64,000 bases of DNA from an uncultured Clostridia bacterium (lineage in GTDB: Bacteria > Bacillota > Clostridia > Christensenellales > Aristaeellaceae): positions 142,320-206,319 of the forward strand of contig CAKTZR010000003.1 of assembly GCA_934636105.1 (NCBI GenBank), given 5' to 3'. The notes beneath the pieces were generated by a model that saw nothing but the letters and a program-made list of their open reading frames with translations, did not search any database and was not told the origin of the DNA. Shown here piece after piece: positions 8,396 to 16,659 of this stretch. Position numbers and translations under genes: made by a program. Each line of letters begins with the position of its first letter. The first letter of the stretch is position 1.

Positions 8396-9749
8396 AGCCC
8401 TTCGGATAGTGGTTTTTCATCATGCCGTTCGCCTGCTTGCCCCAGCCGAGCGAAACGCCTTCGCAGCAGAGCAGCGTGTAGCCGCCGGGCAGATCGCCAA
8501 GCTCAAGCGTTTCACCTGCCTGATATTCAAGCGCCTGCTCTTGCGTCAGATTTGCGATGCGCGCGGCTTCCTCCGGGCGTAAGGCCATCGCCAGTGCATG
8601 ATCCGGCTCACTTCGCCTGCCTTCCGCATGCGCCAGCAGAAGCCCCGTGCGCAGGACGCGCAGACCATGAAGCTGCTCGATGGCAATCCCTTCCGGCAGC
8701 ATCCAGAGCGCATCGCCTGCGGCGTACAACCGCTCCGGTGTGAACGCGCTTGAAAACACATCCGGCAAGGCGACGGCCGCAGGCGCTTTGTTTTTGGAGG
8801 GGGAAGCCGCGCGGGCGCGCTCCTTCTTTTTGGGTGCGGCGTCAACGACTGCGCCGGGTTCATCCGAATCCGCGGCTTTTTTCAGGCGGCTGACGAAGTG
8901 CCCCTCGCCGCGCATTTTGTGCGGATACAGGTGCAGAAAACCGTCTTTCGCCTCCGGCAGGCCGGGCAGGGCGAACGGCTCCGGCATAAATTCGGGATGC
9001 AGCGCCAGAAAGCGCTTGAGCACGCCCTCGTTCTCCGTGTCGTTGAAGGTGCAGGTGGAATAGACCATTGTTCCGCCGGGGCGAAGCATCTTTGCGGCCT
9101 GCTCCAAAATCTCCATTTGGCGGTCGGCACAGCGGCGGGGGGAGTCCGCGTCCCACTCATCGCGCGCTTCTGGCTGGCGGCGGAACATGCCCTCGCCGGA
9201 ACAGGGCGCATCGACCAGAATGCGGTCAAAAAACGCGGGGAAGCGCGGCGCAAGCGCATCCGGCAATGCGCTGACGACAACGGCGTTGCGCACGCCCATG
9301 CGCTCCACATTGCGGGAGAGAATCTGCGCGCGGCTCGGCACAGGCTCGTTGCAGACGAGCAGGCCCTGCCCGGCCATCAGTGCGGCGATCTGCGTGCTCT
9401 TGCCGCCGGGCGCGGCGCAGAGGTCGAGCACCCGCTCGCCGGGCTGCGGATCGAGCACCGTCACGGCGGTCAGGGCGCTGGGTTCCTGCATGTAAAACAG
9501 GCCGCCCTCGTGCAGCGGAGACAGGCCGGGCCGCGCGTCGCCCTCGACAAAATACGCGCCCTTCGCCCACGGAACGGGTGCGCCCAGACCGGGAATATCG
9601 CAGGGCGGCGTGCCATCCGGGCGCAGGAGCAGGTTGATGCGCAGCGCGCGGGTATACGGCCGCTCCAGCGCGGCGAGATACGCAAAAAAGCCTGCTTCAC
9701 CGAGCAGGCGTTTCATTTGTTCTTCAAATCCTTTTGGTAATGACTGCAT
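8379..9749 (-). CDS. rsmF: RsmF/RsmB-type rRNA m5C methyltransferase
   Basis: 456-residue SAM-dependent RNA cytosine-5 methyltransferase of the NOL1/NOP2/Sun family, probably acting on 16S rRNA. SAM-binding motif I is DLCAAPGGKSTQ (109-120). The two catalytic cysteines are C183 in DAPCSGEGMF and C233 in STCTF. An Ala/Lys-rich linker (about 300-335) leads to a C-terminal RsmF-type RNA-binding region ending in the SLGWGKQ...NHYPKGLR pattern common to Bacillota homologues. The ATG lies one base after the stop of the upstream small gene, suggesting translational coupling. The exact target cytosine cannot be told from sequence. Confidence 0.88.
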   Translation of the reverse strand: MQSLPKGFEEQMKRLLGEAGFFAYLAALERPYTRALRINLLLRPDGTPPCDIPGLGAPVPWAKGAYFVEGDARPGLSPLHEGGLFYMQEPSALTAVTVLDPQPGERVLDLCAAPGGKSTQIAALMAGQGLLVCNEPVPSRAQILSRNVERMGVRNAVVVSALPDALAPRFPAFFDRILVDAPCSGEGMFRRQPEARDEWDADSPRRCADRQMEILEQAAKMLRPGGTMVYSTCTFNDTENEGVLKRFLALHPEFMPEPFALPGLPEAKDGFLHLYPHKMRGEGHFVSRLKKAADSDEPGAVVDAAPKKKERARAASPSKNKAPAAVALPDVFSSAFTPERLYAAGDALWMLPEGIAIEQLHGLRVLRTGLLLAHAEGRRSEPDHALAMALRPEEAARIANLTQEQALEYQAGETLELGDLPGGYTLLCCEGVSLGWGKQANGMMKNHYPKGLRRRG

Positions 9750-9750
9750 A

Positions 9751-10167
9751 TTACATGACGTTCTCCTGTGGATTGTTTGGGGCGGCCTGATCGCGCACGC
9801 GGACGGCGCACAGGCGGCGGCGCTCGTCGATGCCGGATTCCACGACGTAGAATTTGCCGACCGAGCAGGCGGAATTGAACACGGATTCCGTCGTCGTCAG
9901 AATGCAGAACACATTCTGCGCCGTGCGCGAAACCATGTGGCGGAAGACGATGTTCGGCGGCACAAGCCCCTCGCGCTCAATCTTTCGGGCGAAGCGGCGG
10001 TAGGCGGTGTTGGCGCGCGCCGCATCGTGGAAAACATCGGGCGAAAGCACAAGCCGACAAAGCCCCCGCTCAATCTGGCTGGATGTTTGATAGCGCCCTT
10101 CCCAAGGGCGATTTTCGGGCCAAGCGACAATATCGACAATCGCTTTGCCCGTTTCAATCGTTCTCAC
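9751..10167 (-). CDS. Conserved small protein of unknown function
   Basis: 138 residues, not recognised. GTG at 10165-10167 is chosen because GGAGG lies 6 bases upstream; the frame extends back to a TTG that lies before the Shine-Dalgarno. The protein is soluble, without signal peptide or membrane segment, and mixed alpha/beta in appearance, with TAYRRFARKIERE and a central VSRTAQNVFCILTTTESVF strand region. It sits directly upstream of the rRNA methylase with a one-base gap and its own promoter, so a link to ribosome or RNA work is possible but only by position. Confidence 0.6.
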   Translation of the reverse strand: MRTIETGKAIVDIVAWPENRPWEGRYQTSSQIERGLCRLVLSPDVFHDAARANTAYRRFARKIEREGLVPPNIVFRHMVSRTAQNVFCILTTTESVFNSACSVGKFYVVESGIDERRRLCAVRVRDQAAPNNPQENVM

Positions 10168-10243
10168 CTGTGTCCCTCCTTCCGTCAAATCAAAACCACT
10201 GCGCAGAAAAGCCGCTCTTTTCTGTGTATATGTTTATAAATTA

Positions 10244-10272
10244 ATTATAACACGGATGCTTTGTGCGGACAA
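10244..10272 (-). promoter_or_regulatory. Sigma-A promoter for the methylase operon
   Basis: Minus strand TTGTCC-17-TATAAT. The transcript would begin with a CAGAAAAG/CTTTTCTG hairpin in its leader. The -35 lies next to the T-tract of the upstream terminator. Confidence 0.7.
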
Positions 10273-10274
10273 GG

Positions 10275-10327
10275 AAAAAAGCAAAATTCCCATGATTTTA
10301 CGACAAAATCAGCGTAAATCATGGGAA
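10275..10327 (-). terminator. Terminator after the TrxR-like gene
   Basis: Minus strand hairpin with arms CCCATGATTTACG and CGTAAAATCATGGG (one bulge), followed by AATTTTGCTTTTTT. Confidence 0.75.
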
Positions 10328-10338
10328 AAAAGGAAATT

Positions 10339-11163
10339 TTACGTTGTGGCGGCAGAAATGGCGGCGACGCAGCCCTCGCCGACGGCTTTTGCGACCTGCA
10401 AAGGCTGACCCGTGCAGTCGCCCGCGGCAAATACGCTGGGCAGATTTGTTTTCATCTGGCGATCCACGCGGATGAATGCGCCGTCCATCTCCAGCTCCGG
10501 CAGCAGCTTTGAAAGCGCTGCCGCTTCGCGGAAGATGAACACGCCGTCAAACGGAAGTTCTTTGCCGCCGGCTTTCAGGCCGCATGCGGTCTTTTCGCCG
10601 AGAATGGCTTCCGGCTTCTGGTCGCTGACGGTGATTTTCGCATCGAGCGCGTCGTCCTTCGCGCCGAAATAGACGACCTCGCTGCAAAGACCCGCCAAAA
10701 AGTTGGCTTCGCTCACGGCTTCCGGCCCCTGCGCGATGACGGCGACGCGCTTTCCGCGGTAAAACATGCCGTCGCACGTGCCGCAGTAGCTGACGCCGCG
10801 TCCGAGCAGTTCACTTTCGCCGGGGAGCAGCCTGGGCTGTTTTGCGCCCGTGCAGAGGATAATGCGCCTGGCCTGCACGAAGTCCGCGCCGAGCGAGAGG
10901 GCGAACGAGTCGCCCATCGAGACAATCTGGTGAACGACGCCGGGCCGAAGCTCCGCGCCCAAGTCCTGCGCCTGTTTGGCCATCGCTTCGAGCAGGTCGT
11001 GTCCGGAGATATCGGGCAGACCGGGATAGTTGGCGATGCTGTGGGCGCGGGAGAGCCAGCCCGTGTTTTGGCCGATGACGACGACGGATTTGTCGCGCTT
11101 TCTGGCGGTGATGGCGGCGCTGTATCCGGCCGGACCTGCGCCGACGATGGCGATATCCTTCAT
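10339..11163 (-). CDS. Thioredoxin-reductase-like flavoprotein with degenerate pyridine-nucleotide site
   Basis: 274-residue FAD disulfide reductase of the TrxB family. The FAD motif GAGPAG (8-13), redox-active CGTC (127-130) and the distal FAD motif AAGDC (246-250) are intact. The central domain, which in TrxB binds NADPH through GxGxxA and HRR...R motifs, reads IAQGPEAVSE (143-152). It has no HRR-type phosphate-binding motif and is about 35-40 residues shorter than normal TrxB. Ferredoxin-linked thioredoxin reductases of clostridia are known to lack these NADPH motifs, so a non-NADPH donor is plausible (inference). Its ATG overlaps the GH65 stop codon (ATGA), so the two are coupled. Partner thioredoxin is not in the window. 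Confidence 0.8.
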   Translation of the reverse strand: MKDIAIVGAGPAGYSAAITARKRDKSVVVIGQNTGWLSRAHSIANYPGLPDISGHDLLEAMAKQAQDLGAELRPGVVHQIVSMGDSFALSLGADFVQARRIILCTGAKQPRLLPGESELLGRGVSYCGTCDGMFYRGKRVAVIAQGPEAVSEANFLAGLCSEVVYFGAKDDALDAKITVSDQKPEAILGEKTACGLKAGGKELPFDGVFIFREAAALSKLLPELEMDGAFIRVDRQMKTNLPSVFAAGDCTGQPLQVAKAVGEGCVAAISAATT

Positions 11164-13430
11164 GAGTCCGCCTCCGCCGGGGAAAGCTTGACCTCGCGCC
11201 CATGCAGCGTGACGGTCAGCGCTTCGCCGGAAAGCAGCTTGAGCCCCGTGCCCGTGCGGGAAACGCTGACCTCGATCAGCCTGCCGCGATAGACGATCTT
11301 GAAAGCATAGCCGTCCCAGCCGTCGGGCAGCTGCGGTGCAAAGCTCAATTTGCCGGTGATGGTGCGCATGCCCGCGAAGCCCTGCACGATGGAGAGCCAG
11401 CTGCCCGCCATCGAGGTGATGTGCAGGCCGTCGCAGGTGTCGTTGTTGATGTTATCCAGATCCAGACGCGCGGTGCGGCGGTAAAGCTCCTGCGCCTTGT
11501 CCAGCTTGCCCAGGCTTGCGGCCAGAATGCTGTGGACGCACGGAGAGAGGCTGGACTCATGCACGGTCATCGGCTCATAGAAATCGAAGTTGCGGCGGAT
11601 GGTCTCCTTGTCGTAGAGATGCTCCAGGAAATACAGGCCCTGAAGCACGTCCGCCTGTTTGATGAAGCAGGAGCGCAGAATGCGGTCCCAGCTCCATTTC
11701 TGGTTGAGCGGGCGATCTTCCGGGGAAAGCGCGCTGGCGGGCATCAGGTCTTTATCCAGGAACGTGTCATGCTGCACGAACACATCCAGCTCTTTATCGT
11801 ATGGCAGGTACATCTTCTCGCTGATCTCGCGGAAGCGGCGGATTTCCTCGGCGTTGACGCTGAGCGTCTGCGCCTTTTCGCGCGGGATGAGCATCAGCTG
11901 TTCGGCGGTATAAGCCAGCTCCCACGCGGCGAGCCGGTTGGTGTACCAGTTGTTGTTGACGTTGTTTTCGTATTCGTTCGGGCCGGTTACGCCGTGGATC
12001 ATGTATTGCCCCGTGCGCTTGCAGAAGTGAACGCGGCCCGCCCAGAAGCGCGCAATGCCCAGCAGCACGTCGATGCCGTATTGATCGAGGTAGCTGCGGT
12101 CGCCGGTGTATTGGGTGTAGGCATAAATCGCGTAGGCGATGGCGTTGTTGCGGTGGATTTCTTCGAAGGTGATTTCCCACTCGTTGTGGCACTCGATGCC
12201 TGTGAACGTCACCATCGGATAGAGCGCGCCCGGCAGGCCCTGTTCGCGCGCGTTGTGGTACGCGCCGTCGATTTGCAGCCAGCGGTATTTGAGCAGGTTC
12301 TGCGCGACCTCCTCGCCCGCGATGGCGGTGTACATCGGCAGGCAGTAGGCCTCCGTGTCCCAATAGGTTGCGCCGCCGTATTTTTCGCCGGTGAAGCCTT
12401 TCGGGCCGATGTTCAGCCGCGCGTCCTCGCCGTAGTAGGTGGAGAACAGTTGGAAGATGTTGAAGCGGATGCCCTGCTGACCCGCCACGTCGCCGTCAAT
12501 GCGCACGTCGGCCTTTTCCCAGCGGCGCGCCCATGCGCGCTCCTGCTCGCGGCGCAGCGCGTCATAGCCCGCTTCCTGCGCGCTCAAAACGCCTGCGGTC
12601 GCGGCCTGCGTCAGCTCGTCTTCCTTGTGGTCGCGGTCGGTGACTACGCAGACAAATTTATCGCAGCCGACGGTCTGCCCGGCCCTGGCTTCAAAGACGA
12701 ATTTGCGGGAGACATAGCCCTCCTCGACGGCGGCGCGGTTCTTCTTCGGCTTTTCGGTCGGCGCGGCGGCCATCGCGCCGCAGACGGCGAAGCGCGGCGT
12801 CCCGAAGGGATTTTCGCGGGTGCGGGTATGGACGGTCAGCACGCCGTCGCGATCCTCGTCTTCGCCCTCAAACAGCCAGAAAGTTTCTTCGTAGTTGGAA
12901 TCCTCGTTGCGCACATCCGCGTCGATGGCGGGAATCAGCGCAACCTTGCAGTCGTAATCCGCCGTCACGCGGCAGCGCAGCGCCAGCAGCTCCGGCCGCG
13001 CGATGGAGACGAAGCGCTCGAAGGAGACGCGCACCGTGCCTTTTTCGCGGCGGATGACAAATTCGCGGCTCAGCACGCCCGCGCGCATATCCAGCACGCG
13101 TTCGAAGGAAACCACGTCGTCTGCAAACAGGTCGATATCCTCCCTGTCGATGCGCACGCGCAGGGAGATGATGTTCATCGCGTTGATGACCTTGCCGAAA
13201 TACTGCGGATAGCCGTTTTTCCACCAGCCTACGCGCGTCTTATCCGGAAACCACACGCCCGCCAGATATGTGCCGCGGTGGCTGTCGCCGGAATAGCGCT
13301 CCTCAAAGTTGCCGCGCAGGCCCATGTGGCCGTTGCCGATGGAGGTCATGGACTCGGAGAGGCGCATGTCGTCCTTGTGCAGCTCGGTTTCCACCAGCCG
13401 CCAGGGATCATAAGCAAAAATTGTTTTCAT
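11160..13430 (-). CDS. Glycoside hydrolase family 65 phosphorylase, probably maltose phosphorylase
   Basis: 756-residue cytoplasmic inverting phosphorylase that would split a glucosyl disaccharide with phosphate into beta-glucose-1-phosphate and a sugar. The N-terminal beta-sandwich (about 1-270) is followed by the (alpha/alpha)6 barrel with GATYWDTEAYCLP (353-365), HNEWEITFEEIHRN (415-428) and the catalytic acid Glu486 in GVTGPNEYENNVNNN. The small C-terminal beta-sheet domain is present. YWDTE and the ECHNEWEITFEEIHRN stretch fit maltose phosphorylases better than trehalose or kojibiose phosphorylases, but acceptor choice is not certain. No beta-phosphoglucomutase gene is adjacent. The gene overlaps the TrxR-like gene by 4 bases. 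Confidence 0.85.
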   Translation of the reverse strand: MKTIFAYDPWRLVETELHKDDMRLSESMTSIGNGHMGLRGNFEERYSGDSHRGTYLAGVWFPDKTRVGWWKNGYPQYFGKVINAMNIISLRVRIDREDIDLFADDVVSFERVLDMRAGVLSREFVIRREKGTVRVSFERFVSIARPELLALRCRVTADYDCKVALIPAIDADVRNEDSNYEETFWLFEGEDEDRDGVLTVHTRTRENPFGTPRFAVCGAMAAAPTEKPKKNRAAVEEGYVSRKFVFEARAGQTVGCDKFVCVVTDRDHKEDELTQAATAGVLSAQEAGYDALRREQERAWARRWEKADVRIDGDVAGQQGIRFNIFQLFSTYYGEDARLNIGPKGFTGEKYGGATYWDTEAYCLPMYTAIAGEEVAQNLLKYRWLQIDGAYHNAREQGLPGALYPMVTFTGIECHNEWEITFEEIHRNNAIAYAIYAYTQYTGDRSYLDQYGIDVLLGIARFWAGRVHFCKRTGQYMIHGVTGPNEYENNVNNNWYTNRLAAWELAYTAEQLMLIPREKAQTLSVNAEEIRRFREISEKMYLPYDKELDVFVQHDTFLDKDLMPASALSPEDRPLNQKWSWDRILRSCFIKQADVLQGLYFLEHLYDKETIRRNFDFYEPMTVHESSLSPCVHSILAASLGKLDKAQELYRRTARLDLDNINNDTCDGLHITSMAGSWLSIVQGFAGMRTITGKLSFAPQLPDGWDGYAFKIVYRGRLIEVSVSRTGTGLKLLSGEALTVTLHGREVKLSPAEADS

Positions 13431-13447
13431 GGCGATATCCTCACGAT

Positions 13448-13462
13448 ATTGAAAAATTCAAT
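13448..13462. promoter_or_regulatory. Palindrome upstream of the GH65 gene
   Basis: ATTGAA-AAA-TTCAAT lies 18 bases before the start codon, between a TATGAT -10-like hexamer and the ATG. It may be an operator; no regulator gene is adjacent. Confidence 0.35.
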
Positions 13463-13509
13463 CTATCATACAGCATGCCCATGGGAGGACATGAGCCATG
13501 CCATATTTC

Positions 13510-13532
13510 AAAAAAAGCCGCAACACTGCGGC
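13510..13532 (-). terminator. Terminator after yhcH
   Basis: Minus strand GCCGCA-GTGT-TGCGGC followed by TTTTTTT. Confidence 0.8.
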
Positions 13533-13539
13533 CCTTGGA

Positions 13540-13995
13540 TTAGTCCTTCTTCTGCGGCACGACCGGAATCTTCACAACCACCTTGCGGTAATGCTTTTGG
13601 AATTCATGATGGCAGGCGGGCTTGTGGCCGTCGCTGGGGAACATGATATAGAACATGCCCGGACGGATCGAAACCGACGTCGAGTTGCCCGTGTAGAAAT
13701 AGTTGTCGTTCTCCGGGTCGGACGTGGTGGGGTTCAGCTCCTGAATGTGCGCCCACGACATGCGCTCGCCGCCGGAAATGCAATATTGCAGGTCGATGTA
13801 ATTTTTGTGCGCTTCCATCACGACGGTATCCATCTGACGGGTATCGCCCTCGGAAACCGTCGCGAACAGGCCGTCTTCAAGCTCATAGCGGCCGGACTCC
13901 AGATCGGGCGCTTCGGCCAGAAAGGCAAACGCCAGCTCCATATCGGGATGGAGCGGATAATAGCGCTCCTGTTCTTCGATGCGGTCAACAATCAC
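13540..13995 (-). CDS. YhcH/YjgK/YiaL family protein
   Basis: 151-residue cupin-like protein of the family once named beta-galactosidase subunit beta. Members are linked to sialic-acid or other sugar catabolism and bind metal through His/Glu residues. Recognisable stretches are HPDMELAFAFL, VMEAHKNYIDLQYCISGGE with the metal-binding His-Asp region, and PGMFYIMFPSDGHKP near the C-terminus. GTG at 13993-13995 is the likely start, 8 bases after GGAGG; the in-frame TTG further upstream abuts the RBS. It is a single-gene unit with its own promoter and terminator. The sialate-lyase-like gene 10 kb away may be a functional partner, but this is speculative. Confidence 0.85.
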   Translation of the reverse strand: MIVDRIEEQERYYPLHPDMELAFAFLAEAPDLESGRYELEDGLFATVSEGDTRQMDTVVMEAHKNYIDLQYCISGGERMSWAHIQELNPTTSDPENDNYFYTGNSTSVSIRPGMFYIMFPSDGHKPACHHEFQKHYRKVVVKIPVVPQKKD

Positions 13996-14026
13996 GGGGA
14001 TCAACCTCCTTTATTGAGTCCTTTCC

Positions 14027-14055
14027 ATTATAAGGCAATGTAACCGAAGCGTCAA
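14027..14055 (-). promoter_or_regulatory. Sigma-A promoter for yhcH
   Basis: Minus strand TTGACG-17-TATAAT, 31 bases before the GTG start. Confidence 0.75.
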
Positions 14056-14076
14056 GCTAAAGGTTATGCAAAAGCG

Positions 14077-14493
14077 TCACCCTTTTGCGGCGAGCGCCGC
14101 CGCCTGTTTGGCCGCGTCTTCCACCAAGGCCTGCATGCTGACCCCGTGCGCTCCGGCGACGTGCGTGCCGCAGCGCTCAGTCGGTACCAGAATGCGGGTG
14201 GCGCGGCTGGAGCCGACGCTGGCGGCCATGTCTCCGGTGATTTCGCCCATCATGGAATTCTTGAGCACCAGCGCGATGGGCGCGATCAGGATATCCGCGT
14301 TCTGCGCGGCCCAGCGCACCGCGTTTTCGCCCGTCGCGCCGCGCTGCGCGCCCGCCTTGAGCATGGCGGCGGTCGCCATGGCGTTGGTGCCCACGCAGAA
14401 CAGCTGCGTTTGGTCATTCAGCAGCGGCGCAAGCGCGGAAATGATGGCGCGGCCGATGCCGCCGCCCTGTCCGTCCAAAACGATAATGGTCAT
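14077..14493 (-). CDS. DUF3842 family protein
   Basis: 138-residue protein of a family widespread in Clostridia, function unknown. The N-terminus TIIVLDGQGGGIGRAII is a glycine-rich nucleotide-binding-like loop, and LFCVGTNAMATAAMLKAGA followed by GATGENAV is the family signature. No signal peptide or membrane segment is seen. The ATG follows GGGAG. It lies 28 bases downstream of the SGNH-like gene and may share its transcript. A Rossmann-type binding function is inferred from the glycine loop only. Confidence 0.8.
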   Translation of the reverse strand: MTIIVLDGQGGGIGRAIISALAPLLNDQTQLFCVGTNAMATAAMLKAGAQRGATGENAVRWAAQNADILIAPIALVLKNSMMGEITGDMAASVGSSRATRILVPTERCGTHVAGAHGVSMQALVEDAAKQAAALAAKG

Positions 14494-14521
14494 AGCTGTC
14501 TCCCTGTTGTCGGTTCGTTTG

Positions 14522-15559
14522 TCAATTCAGGTGATAGGTTTCGGCAAAGTCGATCACGGCCTGCCGAATCCGCTCGCTGCCCGCTTCCATGTCCTCGATG
14601 GAAAGCACGCGGTCTTCGCCGTCCGCCATGGCGCGCATGAGCTTGTCGCTCACCTCGCCGCTGTGGTGGGAATAATCAAAATACTGGTCAAGATCGGTGA
14701 TCCACTCGATGCGGGAGGAATAATCGTAAATTTCCACATTGGGATAATCCAGCAGCTTTTCACACAGCAGCCTGCGGGAGCGGAACTGCTGCTCGGAAAT
14801 GCCGCCCCGCGTCATCAGATACCAGTAGCCGACGGAATAGGGCGGCATGTAGATTTTGAAGGTTGTCTCCGGGTGCGCTTCGATGGAGGGAATCAGGTGC
14901 CGCTCGACGTTTTCCGTGGAGCGGGCCAGATTCGTGTCGGCGGGCATCATCTCTTTTTGATAGACCGTAGGCATGGCGTCAAACACGCTCTGGGCGGCAA
15001 AGGTCACATCCGTCCATTGATACATGTCGTCCCGCTTCGTATCCAGCGGCTTGCCGGCATTTTTCAGCATTTTGGGAATCTTGACCAGCACCACGTCGCG
15101 GTTGAGCAGGTAGTTCACGTCGTCGAGCAGGCTGTCGTTCCACAAATAGTCGTAAATCTCCTCCATATCGTCCGGCTGGCCCATCATGCTGTATGCGTCC
15201 ACGGCCAGAATGGCCAGCTTCAGCTCGTGCGTGCTGAGCACGTGGGTGAGCTGCCAGCCCATTTGGGAGACGTGTGAGCCGCGCATGGGCAGCTTCACGG
15301 AGGTTACATCAAAGCACGAATCAATCACCGAAGGGTGACTCATTTCGATCATGGACGTGCCCAAAATCACCGCGTCATAGTCGTAATTCCGGGCAATGCC
15401 GGGGTTGTTGTAGCTTTCCTGATCGTACAGCGGGAGAATGGCGGACTCCCGATAATGCTCGAACGGATCGACGAGAAAAACCGCCAATGCGCACAGCGCC
15501 AGCAAAAATGCGCTGGCGGACAGCGTGAAAACGGCCCAGCTCCTGGCCTTAGACAGCAT
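14522..15559 (-). CDS. Membrane-anchored SGNH-hydrolase-like protein
   Basis: 345 residues. One N-terminal transmembrane anchor (about 8-30) puts the rest outside. Block I resembles SGNH esterases: AVILGTSMIEMSHP (about 64-77) carries the putative nucleophile Ser, and DYSHHSG (about 297-303) fits the Asp-x-x-His block V. This layout is shared with DltD and with acyl-handling proteins of cell-surface polymer modification. The ATG has GGAGG 9 bases upstream. No dlt genes or MBOAT acyltransferase are adjacent, so the substrate is open; O-acylation or deacylation of a surface glycan is an inference. Confidence 0.6.
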   Translation of the reverse strand: MLSKARSWAVFTLSASAFLLALCALAVFLVDPFEHYRESAILPLYDQESYNNPGIARNYDYDAVILGTSMIEMSHPSVIDSCFDVTSVKLPMRGSHVSQMGWQLTHVLSTHELKLAILAVDAYSMMGQPDDMEEIYDYLWNDSLLDDVNYLLNRDVVLVKIPKMLKNAGKPLDTKRDDMYQWTDVTFAAQSVFDAMPTVYQKEMMPADTNLARSTENVERHLIPSIEAHPETTFKIYMPPYSVGYWYLMTRGGISEQQFRSRRLLCEKLLDYPNVEIYDYSSRIEWITDLDQYFDYSHHSGEVSDKLMRAMADGEDRVLSIEDMEAGSERIRQAVIDFAETYHLN

Positions 15560-15659
15560 GAATCCATTCCTCCCGCGAAATGCTTGTATTCCTTTAGTTT
15601 ACAGGCTTTGCCCCCGCCTGTCAAGCGGCGGAAAAATCGGCCGGAAACGCCTAAATCGA

Positions 15660-15688
15660 TTGAAAAGAAGGAAACTCTGTGATATACT
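15660..15688 (+). promoter_or_regulatory. Sigma-A promoter for the transglutaminase-like/pilus unit
   Basis: TTGAAA-17-TATACT, about 100 bases before the ATG at 15787. It may drive the whole run to 22.1 kb, since no terminator is seen before 22146. Confidence 0.6.
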
Positions 15689-15786
15689 TAACTGAATGAG
15701 AGATGTAACCGTTCGGACAGACGAAAAACATCGGTTTCGTATGAATATGGAGAACGGATATCACAAAAAGAGGGGGAAAGACGTTC

Positions 15787-16602
15787 ATGCACAAACGAAG
15801 GCTGAAGCGGTGCGCCGCGGCGGCGTGTCTGCTGCTGTGCATCGCGGGCGCGGCGCTTGCGCTGTATGACGCGATCTGGCCGCAGCAGAGCGGCACGAAC
15901 GTGCTGACCTCCAAGAGTCTTGTGGTGGATGCGAGCAACGCGTCGCAGGGCTATATCATGGCTCACGGCGACGCGGGCAAGAAGCGGCTCAAGCTCCGCG
16001 TGTCGCAGGGACAATACAAGCTGACCTACGATCTGGGCACGGCGGGCGAATACGAAATCTTCCCGCTCCAGCTCGGCAATGGCAGTTACACCGTCGAGCT
16101 GTTTGAAAACGTTTCCGGCAAGAAGTATTCCGCCGAAGGCAAGGTGACGGTGGATGTGAAGCTGGATGACGCCTATGCGCCGTTCCTCGGCCCGAATCAA
16201 TACGTCAATTATACGCAGGATACCGAGGCGGTCAAGACCTCCTACGAGCTGTGCGCCGGAATGACCGACCCGCAGGAGATTTTTGAAACGATTCGAACCT
16301 ATATCCGAACCAATTACGCCTATGACTACAACAAGGCGGCGACCGTGACCACCGGCACCCTGCCGGATATCGACGGCTGCTATGAAACCAAGATGGGCAT
16401 TTGTCAGGATCTGGCCGCGATGGCGGCCTGCATGCTGCGCGTGCAGGGCATTCCGACGCGGCTGATGGTGGGTTACGCCGGCAGGATGTACCACGCGTGG
16501 AACATGGTGCTCATCAATGGCGAAGAGGTGCTCTACGACCCGACGATCGAACTCAACGCCGTGGAAAGCGGACAGACCTATACCGTGGAACGGTATTATT
16601 GA
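15787..16602 (+). CDS. Extracytoplasmic transglutaminase-like cysteine protein
   Basis: 271 residues. An N-terminal signal anchor (about 8-27) leads to a beta-rich segment (about 40-130) and a transglutaminase-core domain with the full triad: Cys206 in MGICQDLAA, His236 in YHAWNMV, Asp251 in LYDPT. In bacteria this fold usually acts as a cysteine protease or amidase rather than a cross-linker. It lies 57 bases upstream of pilC with no terminator; a small hairpin CGAATTTC/GAAATTCG occupies the gap. Co-transcription suggests a role at the cell surface alongside the pilus-like system, for instance in maturation or cell-wall passage (inference). Confidence 0.8.
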   Translation: MHKRRLKRCAAAACLLLCIAGAALALYDAIWPQQSGTNVLTSKSLVVDASNASQGYIMAHGDAGKKRLKLRVSQGQYKLTYDLGTAGEYEIFPLQLGNGSYTVELFENVSGKKYSAEGKVTVDVKLDDAYAPFLGPNQYVNYTQDTEAVKTSYELCAGMTDPQEIFETIRTYIRTNYAYDYNKAATVTTGTLPDIDGCYETKMGICQDLAAMAACMLRVQGIPTRLMVGYAGRMYHAWNMVLINGEEVLYDPTIELNAVESGQTYTVERYY

Positions 16603-16659
16603 TATCAGGGAAAAAACGTGCGAATTTCGAAGGGAAATTCGAAAGGAAAGGGTTCAATC

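Noticed and set aside
11202..13646. 814-codon open frame antisense to the GH65 gene
   Set aside because: It is a by-product of GC-rich codon bias; the opposite strand encodes a full GH65 protein with all motifs, and this frame has no RBS or recognisable domain.
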